Under the pieces are notes generated by a model. That model made no database searches. It had not been told where the DNA came from and worked only from the letters and a program-made list of their open reading frames with translations. Source: Xestospongia muta (Eukaryota; Porifera; Demospongiae; Haplosclerida; Petrosiidae). From it: a stretch of 64,000 nucleotides of DNA. Shown here in pieces: positions 30,022 to 42,800 of this stretch. Numbering within the stretch: position 1 is the stretch's first letter; the number at the start of each line of letters is the position of its first letter. The stretch lies in the NCBI GenBank assembly GCA_963693285.1, contig OY848929.1, forward strand, positions 4,094,501 through 4,158,500, written 5' to 3'. The position numbers were made by a program, and so were the translations under genes.

Positions 30022-30499
30022 CGTAAGTAGATGTCCACGTCGAGTATGTCAATTATTTTCCAAAGGCGTACTAATAATAGTATTGTTTTTGCTAGTACTA
30101 AACCACACTCAGCAGATCAAAAAGAAACATCTAATAATTATAGAGAAAACGCCACACCTATGTTAATCAGGTCACGTTCACAAATTACGAAAATATACGC
30201 AGTACTATTCCGTATTATATGTACATATACAAATTACGAGAATATACGAAGTACTATTTCCGTATTGTGTGTACATGTACATGTCTTGGCAGTGCCAGCA
30301 GGAAAGGCACTCAGCCATTTATTCCAATATAGTCTTCAAATAAATAGCCTTTGATAGGCAAACTAAATATACATGAATGTACTACAGAGCTAATATTATT
30401 TTAATAAATAGCAATATTAAAACACATAAAAAGCTCAAAATAATACTACTAAAAATTATTATCGGCTTGTGATTACATTTGCCATTATTAACAGAAAAT
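30022..30499. other. Intergenic region between two minus-strand genes
   Basis: 478 bp between the stop of the HMG-box gene and the ATG of the seven-helix gene. It includes a direct repeat of about 50 bp (30176-30225 and 30227-30282; shared words CAAATTACGA, AATATACG, AGTACTATT, CCGTATT) in the presumed promoter of the seven-helix gene. The plus-strand open frame at 30031 looks spurious. Confidence 0.5.
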
Positions 30500-31946
30500 C
30501 TACAAATGTTTTTCTTCTAAGCATTTCAATAAATGTACCAAATGTTGAAGTGATTGTTGATAAGTGAAATTTATTTGATTCAATAGATTTAATTCCTCGA
30601 AGTAAGCTGAAGACCAGAGCTAAACAAATGAATTTGAATTTTAAACTCCATCATATAGACACACAATAATTAACCTTATTAATTAATACTCAATTCTACA
30701 ACTTACCTCCAGTTCACATATCTTATCAGAAAGCTTCCATTTCTTCTCTAACAATTCTTTCTCTACTTCTTCTTCTGATATAAGAGACTGGCTAGTTGCT
30801 ATATTGAATATAACAATATGTATTACATGCAATGACAACTAACCCATCATAATAGTAACTGTTTCTGCCAAGTTATTTAGAAATGGAGGTAAACTGCACG
30901 TTGGTATCCATTCCTCCTCTGTGATATAAGTAGATGTCTCATTCTCCATCATTTCCTCTTCCTTGTCCTCTTGTTCCTCTTCATTTCCTGCTAATTGATT
31001 ATTTATTACAGGACTCTCCTCTTGAAATGAGCTATTGTTGTCTTTCCACTTTATAACTTCCTTAGGTTCTTCATGGCTTGTTTGAGATGGTTCAGAACAG
31101 AAGCTAGAGACAAGTTGTTCCAATGATTTAAACTCTGATTCAATTCTTGTATCATTTAGTGAAGATTCATTAAAAGAATCTTTCGGCATTACTCCTATTG
31201 TCTGATCTGTAACTGAGACTGCAGTTTGACAATTTTCACTGCTATTCTCTTCTGTTGCTTCGATCCTTTCTTCCAACGTCAATTTAGCTGGTATCATTTT
31301 CTTCAACTTACTTAATAGTTCCTCGGTGTGTGGGCGGCCACAGAAGTGATAATGCTTACGGGACAAATTACAAAAGGAGATATGACACAAATTACAATAC
31401 AATGAAGTGTCATCATCTGGCAAAGATTCTTCAATGACTTTATCAACCAAGATGGAGATATCAGATTTGCTAGAAAGACCTGTAGAATTATAAACTCTTT
31501 TATATACTTCTTCCTATACTTGAGCAGGGAAGTTTAAAATATAATAATTTTAAACAATTATATCTTGTTCTTGTTGATAATTGAACCATGAAATAATTAA
31601 TCATAATTGTTATATAAATAACTTGGGTACTTATTAGTGTGTTATAAGCCTACCTTGAAATTTTTTCCATAAGTAATCCTTTAATTCACATTTAAATCGT
31701 TGCTGATCTTCAGTAGCTTTAATTTGATAATCCTGTAAATATAAAATTAATTATGTAATAACCAACTATCAATTTATCTAACATCTTTCATTTCCTGTGT
31801 AAGTGATCCCCAAATTTGTCCCAATTTTTTAGACACCTGTTGCATAGATAATTCACCAGTAGTAGCTAAAGATTGATTCTCACGGACAAAAGCACCATAA
31901 CTAACAGTGAGAGATAGCAGATTCAGTAGTAAGTTTATAAGCTCTC

Positions 31947-32019
<73 letters not shown>

Positions 32020-32055
32020 TCTCTGTCTCTCTCTCTGTCTCTGTCTCTCTCTCTG

Positions 32056-32112
<57 letters not shown>

Positions 32113-32133
32113 GTCTCTGTCTCTGTCTCTCTG

Positions 32134-32177
<44 letters not shown>

Positions 32178-33794
32178 TCTCTCTTCCTCTAGAAGTACCT
32201 TGTGAGAGGAGGTCGAGGAGGTTTTAATAATTCTAGTTCAGTTTTTCTCTTCTTTCCCTTAGTCCAGCCTCCACCATGTTTTCGTTTAGTCTACATAAAT
32301 ATAACATAAGTGGTTTTTTACAGCTTTAACTTACCCTTTTTGTCAGCATCTGTTTGTTAGCTGATGAATCTACCATTTCTATGGAGACAATTGGTACTGC
32401 TTGATATTTATTTTTAGCAGTACTATGTTTGTTAGTAGATGATTTCACTGTAGTTGTTGCCATGGGAACTGTTCTACAAGTTCCTTTACTGTTGTTTTCC
32501 TTTAAGGTTTGTGGAGTAATAGGTTCTAGTAGGGAAGTATTAGGTGATGAGGTTTTGGAACTAGGTAACAAAGATGGAGACTTTGATGAGATTGATGTGG
32601 CCATGTTTGGAGGGATAACTAAAGCTAATAATGGAAAAGTGGGTGGAGTTGAAGGAGAAGACACAGGCATACTTTTAGTGGTGGTACTTTTCTGATTGAG
32701 AAAGTCTCGTAGTTTTGTCCTAGTAAGAGCGGACATACTGTTTTGTTGGCAGTTCTTTTGCTGTCCATAACATTTACTTTGTACATCAGGTTTTGTTTTG
32801 TCTCGTCTTTTAATAGATGGCACAAGTTCAGGAATTGGGTGTGGCTTTCCCATACCATGTCCTGACTTTTGAGTGGGTTTTTCCTTGGTAACAATAGTAT
32901 TAATCGGAGTTGTAGCCCCTATAGAGATACTTGTGTTAGGGCTTGGAGAAGGTTGACCACATAAGTGATTGTTAGATTCTTCATTACATAGAATGGAAGA
33001 AGGACTTTCACTTGTAGGAGTCCCCGAAGTCGAAGATGAGGTTTCAGTCATTTGAATTGAAGTATCACTTACCAGTAACCTCAATATCTCTTCATCGTTG
33101 CCTTCATCCTCTTCCAATAGATATATTGGCATTTCCTGTGATACTTGTCTTAAATCCACTGTATAAAATTTAATAACAAAAAAAAAAATATTAAGTGAAT
33201 CAAGTAATGTACTATCTTTAAATGTGCCTAGTAATTTTAAATACTATTTTTAAGCCACACCCAATTCATTCTAGTTGTGTTAAAACTTGAATACATACAA
33301 ATTTAGTAATTATTATGACAGTTTCTAAAATTGCTAAGATACTATTACACAAAATAGCAGGTTAAGATGTTGTTATAAAGTAGGTATTATTTTTCTCAAC
33401 ATCATTTTACTGTAAATTGCTGTTAAGTACATATAAAAGGCATTAATGAATTAATTTTTACCAGGAGCACAAGGTGATGCACTTAGGAGCCCTGCTGTTG
33501 AGTGCACATGGGTGGAAGAGGTGTGGTCATCTTGAAGAATACCAAGTCTTTCCCTTTCATTGTGAAGTGATAACTCGTCCATAGAGTGACTCCGTGGAAG
33601 GGTAGCACATGTTCGTATGTCATTTATAAGTTGATCTGCTCAGTTTAGATAATTTGAGAATGGTATATATATAGCATTGTCATCTCTATGAATTACTTAC
33701 CACTAGTTTCTAAATTGATGCCAAAAAGATCTTTTCCGGGAACAAGATGAGTTGAAAGACCAAAAAGGTCATCCAAAATGTTCCCATCTACCAT
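30500..33794 (-). CDS. HMG20-like protein: HMG box plus U1-type zinc finger
   Basis: It starts MVDGNILDDLFGLSTHLVPG. A long Ser/Thr/Pro-rich low-complexity exon (32326-33159) precedes a basic stretch GGGWTKGKKRK, which recalls the HMG20A/HMG20B leader (GWPKGKKRK). The HMG box then runs PPRPPLTSYGAFVREN, MQQVSKKLGQIWGSLT to DQQRFKCELKDYLW. Downstream, CNLC followed by HYHFCGRPH gives a C-X2-C-X12-H-X5-H zinc finger, which I do not associate with HMG20. The C-terminus is helical (ELNLLNQINFTYQQSLQHLV). A chromatin or DNA-bending regulator, possibly CoREST-linked, is inference. The ATG is 111 bp from the divergent GEN1 ATG. An imperfect (CT)n tract lies in the intron splitting the HMG box. Confidence 0.6.
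31939..32195. repeat. (CT)n/(CTGT)n compound microsatellite in HMG-box intron
   Basis: About 250 bp of CT with scattered GT interruptions fill the intron between the exons coding PPRPPLT and SYGAFVREN. Here the purine-rich strand is the sense strand, unlike most other tracts. Confidence 0.9.
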
Positions 33795-33905
33795 AGCTAC
33801 CTGTGCCCGTGTAAAATACGAGTCCCCTTAGAACTAGCCATTAACAGCCATCACGTGCCACACCTCTTTATTATTAATATTAATAACTATAAGACTTACT
33901 GGCAC
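33795..33905. promoter_or_regulatory. Divergent promoter, HMG20-like / GEN1
   Basis: 111 bp lie between oppositely oriented start codons. The segment contains CATCACGTGCCACACC (33848-33865), an E-box CACGTG. Shared promoter use is inferred from distance. Confidence 0.6.
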
Positions 33906-36781
33906 ATGGGAGTGAATGGACTTTGGCAGATTCTGTCCAGCGCTGGGCAGTTCTGTTCCTTAGAAGAGTTAAAAGGCAAACGTTTGGCTGTTGACCTCAG
34001 TTGCTGGATATGTGAATCATGTCAGACTAAAGGACTTTCTGAGGCTGTACAAAAACCACACTTACGTAACCTGTTTTTCCGGTTATTGAACTTGTATGTT
34101 GAAGTGGGTGCAGAATTGGTGTTTGTCATTGATGGTTATGCTACTTCAATGAAATGGGACACTATGGATCAGAGGATGTCAAGTGTTCCCTATGGAAGTG
34201 GTGGAGCTAGAAAAACTGGCATTCGACATCAACTTAATCAGAAGTTGAAAGAGGTATTAAATGAAGAATGTGATTTTTGCAATGGGTGTGGGTAAATGTG
34301 ACAATGGCCAGTTATAAGGCTGCATCTACAAGGAATTGGCACACATTTCATTAGTTTGACTAAGAGAGAAGTGACAAGAATATTCACATCAATAGCTATT
34401 CTATTAAATTGATGTTTGCAATCATTGATTATTAAGTATTTATATTTCAAGCCATACTCATGGTGAGAAGGATTGATTAGGTGGTTACCAGGTATTCTAT
34501 TTGTCCATTACTATTAGCAAAGAATCTTTATGGCTTCCCGTTCATTTGTTTGCTAATTGAATAATTAATATATATCACAGCACAGAATTGTGCCTCAAAC
34601 TTAACTCTTTGTTCATAATAATTAAATAATAGTGTTGTGAGCTCCTTGAAGCAGCTGGACTACCATACATAAAAAGTAAAGGAGAAGCAGAGTCTTTGTG
34701 TGCTCTTATAAATAAAGAAGGAGTATGTTAACATTTACATGTTATATCCACTTACTGATTTGGTCTTTCTCCAGTATGTTGACGGTGTTATTACTGATGA
34801 TAGTGATGCACTGTTATATGGGGCTACTGTTGTCTATAGACAATTATCTATCAAAAAGGTTTGTATTAAAATATCACACACTTTAATTATACTTGTGTCA
34901 ATGCAACAGAATGTCCAATTTGAGAAGTATACTATAAGCAACATTAGTAGTATTTTAGGTAAATGGACAGATAGTGAATGACCTTTATTATAAACTATCT
35001 TGTAGGTTTTAGTAGAGATGATTTGGTAAAAATGAGTGTTCTTCTTGGCTGTGACTATCTTCCTTGTGGTGTACCTGGATTTGGTAAAGAAAATACATTG
35101 AAGATTATTAAGGAAAATGAGAGATTGCTGGAGATAATTTTAAAAGGAGAGCATACAGAATTAACTGAATTAGGAAAGGACATGAAGTTAACAAGAAAAT
35201 TTATCGAGTGAGTCTTTATTGTTTATACGATTTATTATTTGTTTATATTTGTTAGTAAGGCAATGGAGATACCTCATTTCTTTGACAGTGCAGTAAGTCA
35301 CTATCGTAAGCTCTTACTGTAGACATTATTTGTTTTATAGGCAGCTGTGATCAATGAGTATCTTCACCCCAACGAGACATTACCACATGACACAACTTAT
35401 CTCTTTCGATGGAGAATGCCCAATATCACTTGCTTACAGGTATGTGTGTTGCTTAATGTTAGACAACATTGAACAATGCTCACTAGTTAAAATTCATAGG
35501 ACATCTTTTGTAAGGAATTATCATGGGACTTCCATTATGCACTAGACAAAATAGCTAAATTGTTAACTTATTGGGTATTGTGTCAAAGAAGACAAATGAA
35601 AGAAGTGTCTGATATTAAACCTCAAAAAATATTGGCATGTCGAGTAAGACATTTTATTCCACATTATGAGGTAGAGTGGTGCACAACATTGCCATCACAA
35701 TGTGACAAAGAGTCACCATGGATTTTTAAGACATTAGAAAAAGCTGATGTAAGATAGACACTTTTGTTGCAACTCTTTGTTCATTATATTCTTCAGTTGT
35801 TTAAGACTTGCTATTCAGACTTGTGTTCTGAATTTGAAGAACAGAAAGCAACAGAGAAGACAAGAAAGCAGAAGGAGAAAAAGAGACCAAAAAGTAGTTT
35901 TATTCACATGTCATTAAATCCATTCGTCTTTGGTTTTAGAATCTGAAGAGGTCAGTAGAAGTGGTACTATTGACTGTTCAAGTTACATGTTGTCAATGGT
36001 ATTGGATGATACCAGGTATACAATGAATGCAATGCAATTATATGGATGTTTGCAGTCTACAAAATGCATTATGAATTAAACTTTAAACTTCACACTACAG
36101 AATTTGCGCATTGCTAAGTAGTTTAGTAGTGTAACTATTTTCCCAATACCTCTATGACATTTATGGTGGACTTGTAGTGTTATAAATGTTATCTAATTAT
36201 AATGGAATTATGCAGTCTATATACTGCAGTGTGAATTAGACTTTAAACTTTACACTACAGAGTATGTGCACTGTTCTAAGCAGTTTAGTAGTGCAACTAT
36301 TTTCCTCTATACCTCCATGACATTTATGGGCTTGTAATATTACTGGTTGTATAATGTTACATAAGACAGGAACAATATGCACGTTTTCTTTAATAGGATT
36401 ACTGCAAAATCACATCAACTTGATACAAAGCTAGACAAACTGTCGACAGATTCGTTATCTTTATCACTCCATACAACTCCTCTTTCTCTTATCTCTCCTG
36501 TTTCTATAACCCCAAGTCCTTTGTCCTCTGTTCACACTACACCAGTAAAAGATGCAAGCTCTTCCCCTTTGAAGAAGAGATCTAGTCCATCAAAGACATC
36601 ATTAACAACGCCTGAAAAGAGAATAGAGAGTCAAATATCATCTGATGAGGAAGAAGTTCTTCCTTTAATGGAGAGACTCAAAATGTCATCACCACTAAAA
36701 CCACATGTGAAAGAAAGCGATGTGAAATGTAAACGAAGGATTTGGGGCAGCAAAGAGTGTCCAATTGAACTTAGTGATTGA
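33906..36781 (+). CDS. GEN1: GEN1, Holliday junction 5' flap endonuclease
   Basis: XPG/Rad2-family nuclease that resolves Holliday junctions. It starts MGVNGLWQILSSAG at the N-terminal nuclease (XPG-N) block, with catalytic-type acidic residues in LAVDLSCW and VFVIDG. The XPG-I block reads LPYIKSKGEAESLCA and YVDGVITDDSDALLYGA, giving the E-A-E and D-D-D metal ligands. The helix-hairpin-helix region is LLGCDYLPCGVPGFG. Next is a GEN1-type chromodomain-like part (ILACRVRHFIPHYEVEW). The Ser/Pro-rich C-terminus ends RIWGSKECPIELSD. An upstream in-frame Met at 33855 is less likely because the family start is MGVN. The last intron contains a degenerate direct repeat (36005-36360). It is convergent with the cryptochrome. 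Confidence 0.94.
36005..36360. repeat. Degenerate direct repeat in the last GEN1 intron
   Basis: Two copies of about 170-180 bp share words such as TTTAAACTT, CACACTACAGA or TACACTACAGA, GTAACTATTTTCC or GCAACTATTTTCC, and CATGACATTTATGG. Identity is about 80% by eye. Confidence 0.7.
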
Positions 36782-37097
36782 GTTGGGTTATGAATATGGT
36801 TATAGGATTGCACGCATCATTATCCATGAATTCATTTGACAGTGCATGTTTGTATTGTCTTTTTAATTGACAATTCTGTTGAGGATAATTTTGTCAATCA
36901 GTTGCTTATGTACACAAGACTTACTGTTACTATAAACAACTTGTTTTCTACATTATTTTATTAACAATTTGACTTTTTTTATTGACATGAAATGTCAGAA
37001 AGAGTAAGGTTTAAGAATAAGTGTGAAAGAAAGAGAGAAAGAAAGAAAATCTTTAAATGAGACAATGGTTAATATATAACTTATTAATAAATGACAT
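36782..37097. other. Convergent 3' region of GEN1 and cryptochrome
   Basis: 316 bp AT-rich UTR sequence with a short GAAA-rich tract at 37026-37050; nothing else seen. Confidence 0.5.
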
Positions 37098-39418
37098 TTA
37101 TGGTTCATTTTGGCAAGCAAAATGAAGAGTACTAAGGTAGGTTTTTAGTCTCTCGACACAAATTGTACCAGCAGTCATGTGATCGATAATAGGATATGGA
37201 TAGTCTACACCAACAACACAGCCACTTTGTCTTTGAACTTCTATAGGCGCTATCCAAGGACAATATACGTACTCATTTGGATAATTTTTTAGTTCTGGTA
37301 TATAATGACGTACATAGCGTCCATTTGGGTCTAGTTGTTGGCCGAAACTGACTGGACAGTAGTGCTCAATGGGGCCAGTAATAAAAGCAGAAGAACTGCT
37401 CTTCATCCAACAACCACAACTTACAGAAGGTTCGTAATCTAACATATACATCTCAAATGTGTCCTTTCCTTTGACCCACGTTATCCAAAGATCTCCTCTT
37501 GTCAGGAATGTTGCAATTGATTCCCTGAAGTTAGAAATGAATATCAAGTAATACTATGCTATGGAATTTAGACTGATTCAATCAGAGATCACTCTGATAA
37601 GTACTAAAGCCAAGAGTAGACAGACATCTATTGTACTACTTTATATTGTTCCTAGACCCTAACACAACCTCCTAAACTCTAAAGTATAAGTAGTAAGTTA
37701 TGGGTTGGAGGTAGGGTCTAGGAATAGTAATATAAGGAATAGTAACTTAGAAAGTAGAGATAAATGTCTGTCCTTGACAGCTTCCTTTTGTAGATTCCCT
37801 TTCTTCTGTAGACAGGGAATCACTATGTTAAATGTTAGCATTGATTGGTGACATTGTTGTTACAGGTAATGTCAGCACGCAATATAAATGATAAGATTAT
37901 GTAACATTATTCAATCATGAGTGCTAAGGGTATTGCGTAACATAAATATTATGTAATTCACATGCACTGTACAGTAGAGGTGGCTTGTAATTTAGTAATT
38001 TGTGTAAGATAGGGTTTTCTTGGGTACTATGCTCCTCTGCATTTGTAATAACTTCTATAACTAGAACACTAACCTTAAACAATGATGTATCCAGCCTTCT
38101 TGTATCATTTGTCTCACTGCAGCATCTATCCATGGATAACCTGTACATCCTTTTTTCCATCTCATTAATAAATTGTTATCCATCTCCCACGGCAGAGAAA
38201 TACAAACTGGATTGTTCCTGTCACAATCAAAATTTGGCACTTGTTGTGCTACGAGAAAATAAAATTCACGTTGTAATAGTTTTGACGCTAGTTCCTTTGC
38301 TAGCTTCTCTTTTGAAGGATCTTTGATAGCCAGTTCACGTGCATAATGCCAAAGATACCGAACTGATAGACAACCGAATCTTATATAAGGACTCAATGAA
38401 GTCTTGTCAAACAAGTGGTCAACTGGATCATGAAACGGCTTGCTGCGAACTTCAACGTACGTTTGCAATCTGTTGAGAGCTTCTGTCTCACCCCCACGCC
38501 AAGGGTTGGTGCCTAAAGTTGCATTAGGAAATCCTAATGTCTCTAAAGTCGGAATCAGATATTTTTGAGTGATAATGTAGGGTGTATCATCTTCCTCAAC
38601 AAACTGTTCCTGTTTTGGGCCAGCAATAGGCAACTTTGGGCTACCCAGGTTGGTCAAGATTTCACGGAAAACTTTAAAAGTGACTACAGGTTTATTGCTG
38701 TTAACTCTGAGGATATCAACATGATTATATAGAGTGTGAGAGTGGTAACTTTCAACTTTAATATCCATACTGCTGGCCATTTGGTTGATGGTCATTTCCT
38801 CTACATAGCTATGAGGCTCTTGAGATTTTTGATATGTAAGATGCTTCACGTCCCACTGACTGCAGAGGTTGGCAAGTACTGCAGTTGTTTGACCTTTAGC
38901 AACATATAATCGAGAACCAAATATCTCCAGCTGTCTATGTATATTGTGCAAACACTCAAGGAGAAATCGCCATCGGTTGACACCAAATTTCTTGTCACCT
39001 GTTGCACACCACGTGTCAATGATGAATACAGCACGAAAACGGGTGTTTGGATTATTGAGTGCAGCCATTAAGGCTGGATTATCATGCAAACGTAAAGCAC
39101 ACATTCTAAACCAATGGAGACTTGTGGAGGCAGGTGCATCAGTGCAGCTGGATGAATTGGAGGGAGAAGAAGAGATAGATGCTGAATAGGGAGAGACAGA
39201 ACCAAAGGACAAAGAGCCAAATGTATCATCTTCAGAGGCAGAAACATCGCTGTCAGATTCTAGAGGATGGATTACAGTGATCGTATTACAGGTCTATATT
39301 ATGATAGTACATACTAACTACCTTGATCGGGCAATGAGTCTTCAGCGTGATCTAGACTGCTTTCGAGAAACATGTCGTCTTCTTCTGTAAAAAACTCTGT
39401 TTCTTGCTCAGTCTCCAT
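37098..39418 (-). CDS. Animal cryptochrome/(6-4) photolyase family flavoprotein
   Basis: Roughly 570 residues in a few exons; most of the protein is one long exon (38061-39212). An acidic leader (METEQETEFFTEEDDMFLES) precedes the photolyase N-terminal domain (LHWFRMCALRLHDNPALMAA, FIIDTW, NRWRFLLECL). The FAD-binding domain reads TSLSPYIRFGCLSVRYLW, LLQREFYFLVA, GCTGYPWIDAAVRQM, EGWIHHCLR, FLTRGDLWITW and DPNGRYVRHYIPEL. The Trp-triad positions in WITW and CWM are kept, but the usual N/S-W-M-W block is C-W-M-K. Blue-light reception, repair or clock function cannot be separated from sequence alone. Sponge cryptochromes have been described in Amphimedon; which of them this is I cannot say. Confidence 0.92.
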
Positions 39419-39859
39419 CATTAAACTCAATTTGGACACAATGTACAGTCAAATAGGATGAGGCTTAGTTATAGTACATAAGTCACGTTTTACGTCCTGT
39501 CAGCATGCGCACATTTTTTCAGCTTGCTTGGATTGCGCGTGCACTCTTATCTTATATATACACGTGACGTGGGTGGTTTACAATCAATAGGGTAAGAAAT
39601 TATAATAACCAATCTATCTAAGTTAATATATCGTTTGCTTTTTAATCTGTTGTACTTATTCTACCTTATAGCCACCCCCAAATTATACTCATATACACAT
39701 ATATATATTCAACTTTTATCATTCATTGACACTACATATTTATTAGTTAGGTATTATTATGATAGCAGCATATAAAAAATCATGTAGGCTAAAAAATCGA
39801 TATTATTATTAACGTTGAATTTTTGTCTTGATCGTTGAACAGCTGATGGCTACAAGAAT
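39419..39859. promoter_or_regulatory. Cryptochrome upstream region with TATA-like run and CACGTGACGT
   Basis: 441 bp between the cryptochrome ATG and the transaldolase stop. CACGTGACGT at 39561-39570 combines an E-box (CACGTG) and a TGACGT CRE-type core, directly beside TATATATA (39553-39560). TCACGT and TACGTC also occur at 39483-39496. Control by bHLH or bZIP factors is inference. Confidence 0.5.
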
Positions 39860-42800
39860 CTAACTGATTAACTTCTGTTTGATCAGTTTTTCCAATTTAC
39901 GAGTATCTTCAGCAAATTTACGGATACCCTCAGATAATTTCTCAGTAGCCATTTGATCTTCATTCAATTGCCAACGAAATTGTGCTTCATTCAAGGTTAT
40001 CTTCTCCATGTCTGATGCACGAGCTATTATTTTTTAAATAAAAAAGGAACAATATAATATATCATTATAACAATATACCAGCTTCTATTGAGAGCTTCTG
40101 AGTAACACTTTCCTTTGAATTTTTTAGCTGTTCCAAAAGCTTAGGCCTGAAAAGGACCACATATTATAATTACATGTCTGTGTTGATAAAGTTATGCAAC
40201 AATGCATCATCACTATGAGTATAATTAAAATGATAATCTCTTTGAAGACTACTTCAATATCAAATCTTTTGTTGCCATTTTTTTGTCTATAATGATCTTT
40301 CAACTAGTGTTAGTACAACTTGACAATTTACAATATCTGAAATTATGTTGCACATATTATTATTATTATACATAATCATAAAAATTTTGTACAAAATAAT
40401 TATAATAACAATTACATAATATAGCATAATTATTTATATAACTGTTGACAGTAATGAGTTCAATAGAGTTCAGTATAGAGTGGATCATGCTATAGGCTAT
40501 AAATGATTACTTAACATTATGTAACAGGAAATTTATCGGCATGATAATAAAATAATTATAATTATGCATGTGGGAACTACTACCAACAAAAGTCATAGCA
40601 ACCTTTGAACATGTTAAATGAGAGTTTTGCCTATTAGGAGGGGCACTTTGAATGACATCTTTCTATAACTGTGAAGGTTTCATTGGCCAAGTTATATCAC
40701 CTACAAGAATATTTAATTGAGAAAGAATTGCAGTTGTGTTGAATTGTGTAACCTTCAAAGTATTAAACTTTTAGAAGTGTCTGTAAATAATTGAAAATAT
40801 TCAATTTTATCTGACAATGTTCTCATTTCATCCTTTCTCTTGTATGCAATAATCATGTTCACAAATGATACAAAAAGACACAATATGTATAAAAATCATT
40901 ACTCATTCATAGTATCCTAGTAAATTATTCTGAACCAGTTCTTTTTACCATAATATTAGTTTCTCAGCCATAGTTTAAAGTTAGCTTCTTTGCAGTAATT
41001 GTTAAAAATAATAGAAAATGTAGATATCTATTTGGTATATAACTTCAAGGAATTAGTGAATAAACTATATAAAGTTATACTATTAAGTATACATTTCAAT
41101 ATATTAAGAAATTGGATTTAATTATTCTATGAACAACTACTAATAGTATTACTAATAGTGTGTGAGTTTTATCTTCAGTCAATTATTAAGTGTCCTTCTG
41201 GTTATAGGTTATTAACACCACAAGTTTAGATTGTTAAATATCCACCCACTTATATAAGTACATGTACTTAACAAAACAATTACATAATAATAAATAATAA
41301 CTTATTAGACAGCATTGTCAAAGTACAATATTGTATATAAAGTTGTTACTTATTATTACCTAATACTATGAGTGGCAAAGTGCTTTTAGTAAGACACAGC
41401 TAGTATAATAATTATATTCACATACTGTATAAACTTTTACACTATACAAGGAGACATATTCAAACATCCAATGGTTAAAGTGCACGTTCTTAACCAAAAT
41501 TAGTTACACAAGATTATATAATATTGTGTTATTGGCATAGTTACAGCGATGTCAGGGAAACTTTGAACTCATTTCATAGGAATCTTGTAACATGACTAGA
41601 CTGTTCTGACAATAACATGTCAAAAGCCATAACACCACTTGGTAACATTAATATTTATTTAACAATGGTACCCTTTGTAATGAATTGATTGGAAAGTTTT
41701 GTATGTGAACACCATAAAGGTTAGTCAATCCCTGCATGTACTGTGTGCTATTAGAACCTCTAATAAACACTTCAGTTCAGTCACTTTAATTAGGACTCCT
41801 ATTTGTCACAGGAAAAAGTTATACCAAGTACCATAAGTCATGCTGGAAAAGTGTAAATTACAAAATTTATTATTTAACAACTCTTAAGTGAAAATTTTTG
41901 CAAATTATTGACAAAGAAAAGTGCATGCACCAAAAACTAGTACTATCACAATCAGTAGTTGGATAGATGTACACCACTCAAATTAGTTATCATATTCAAA
42001 ACTATAGTTTATAGACCTAGCTGCATTATGACCCCCAGATTTCATTGATGGTATTGAATGTGATCATAGCATGCACATATCACAAACTTGTAATGGGAAA
42101 TTTGCATATTAAAAGCTCTTTGAATGGCATCTTTCTATAACTGTGAATGTTATATTAATAATATTCAATTGAGAAAGAATGACAGTTGTGTTGTGTTATA
42201 TAACCTTCATACATAAAAAGTATTAAAACTTGTAGAAGTATCTGTAAATTAATACATTCAAACTATTGTACTGATAGTATAGGATTAATACTCCATTTTA
42301 TCTGAAAATATTCTCATTTCATCCTTTCTCTTGTATGCAATAATCATGTTCACAAATGATACAAAAAGACATAATATGTATAGAAATCATTACTCATTCA
42401 TAGTATCCTAGTAAATTATTCTGAACCAGTTCTTTTTACCATAATTAGTTTTCTCAGCCATAGTTTAAAGTTAGCTTCTTTGCAGTAATTGTTAAAAATA
42501 ATAGAAAATGTAGATATCTATTTGGTATATAACTTCAAGGAATTAGTGAATAAACTATATAAAGTTATACTATTAAGTATACATTTCAATATATTAATAA
42601 ATTGGATTTAATTATCCTATGAACAACTATTAATAGTATTACTAATAGTGTGTGAGTTTTATCTTCAGTCAATTATTAAGTGTCCTTCTGGTTATAGGTT
42701 ATTAACACCACAAGTTTAGATTGTTAAATAATCCACCCACTTATATTAACTACTTAACAAAACAATTACATAATAATAAATAATAACTTATTAGACAGTA

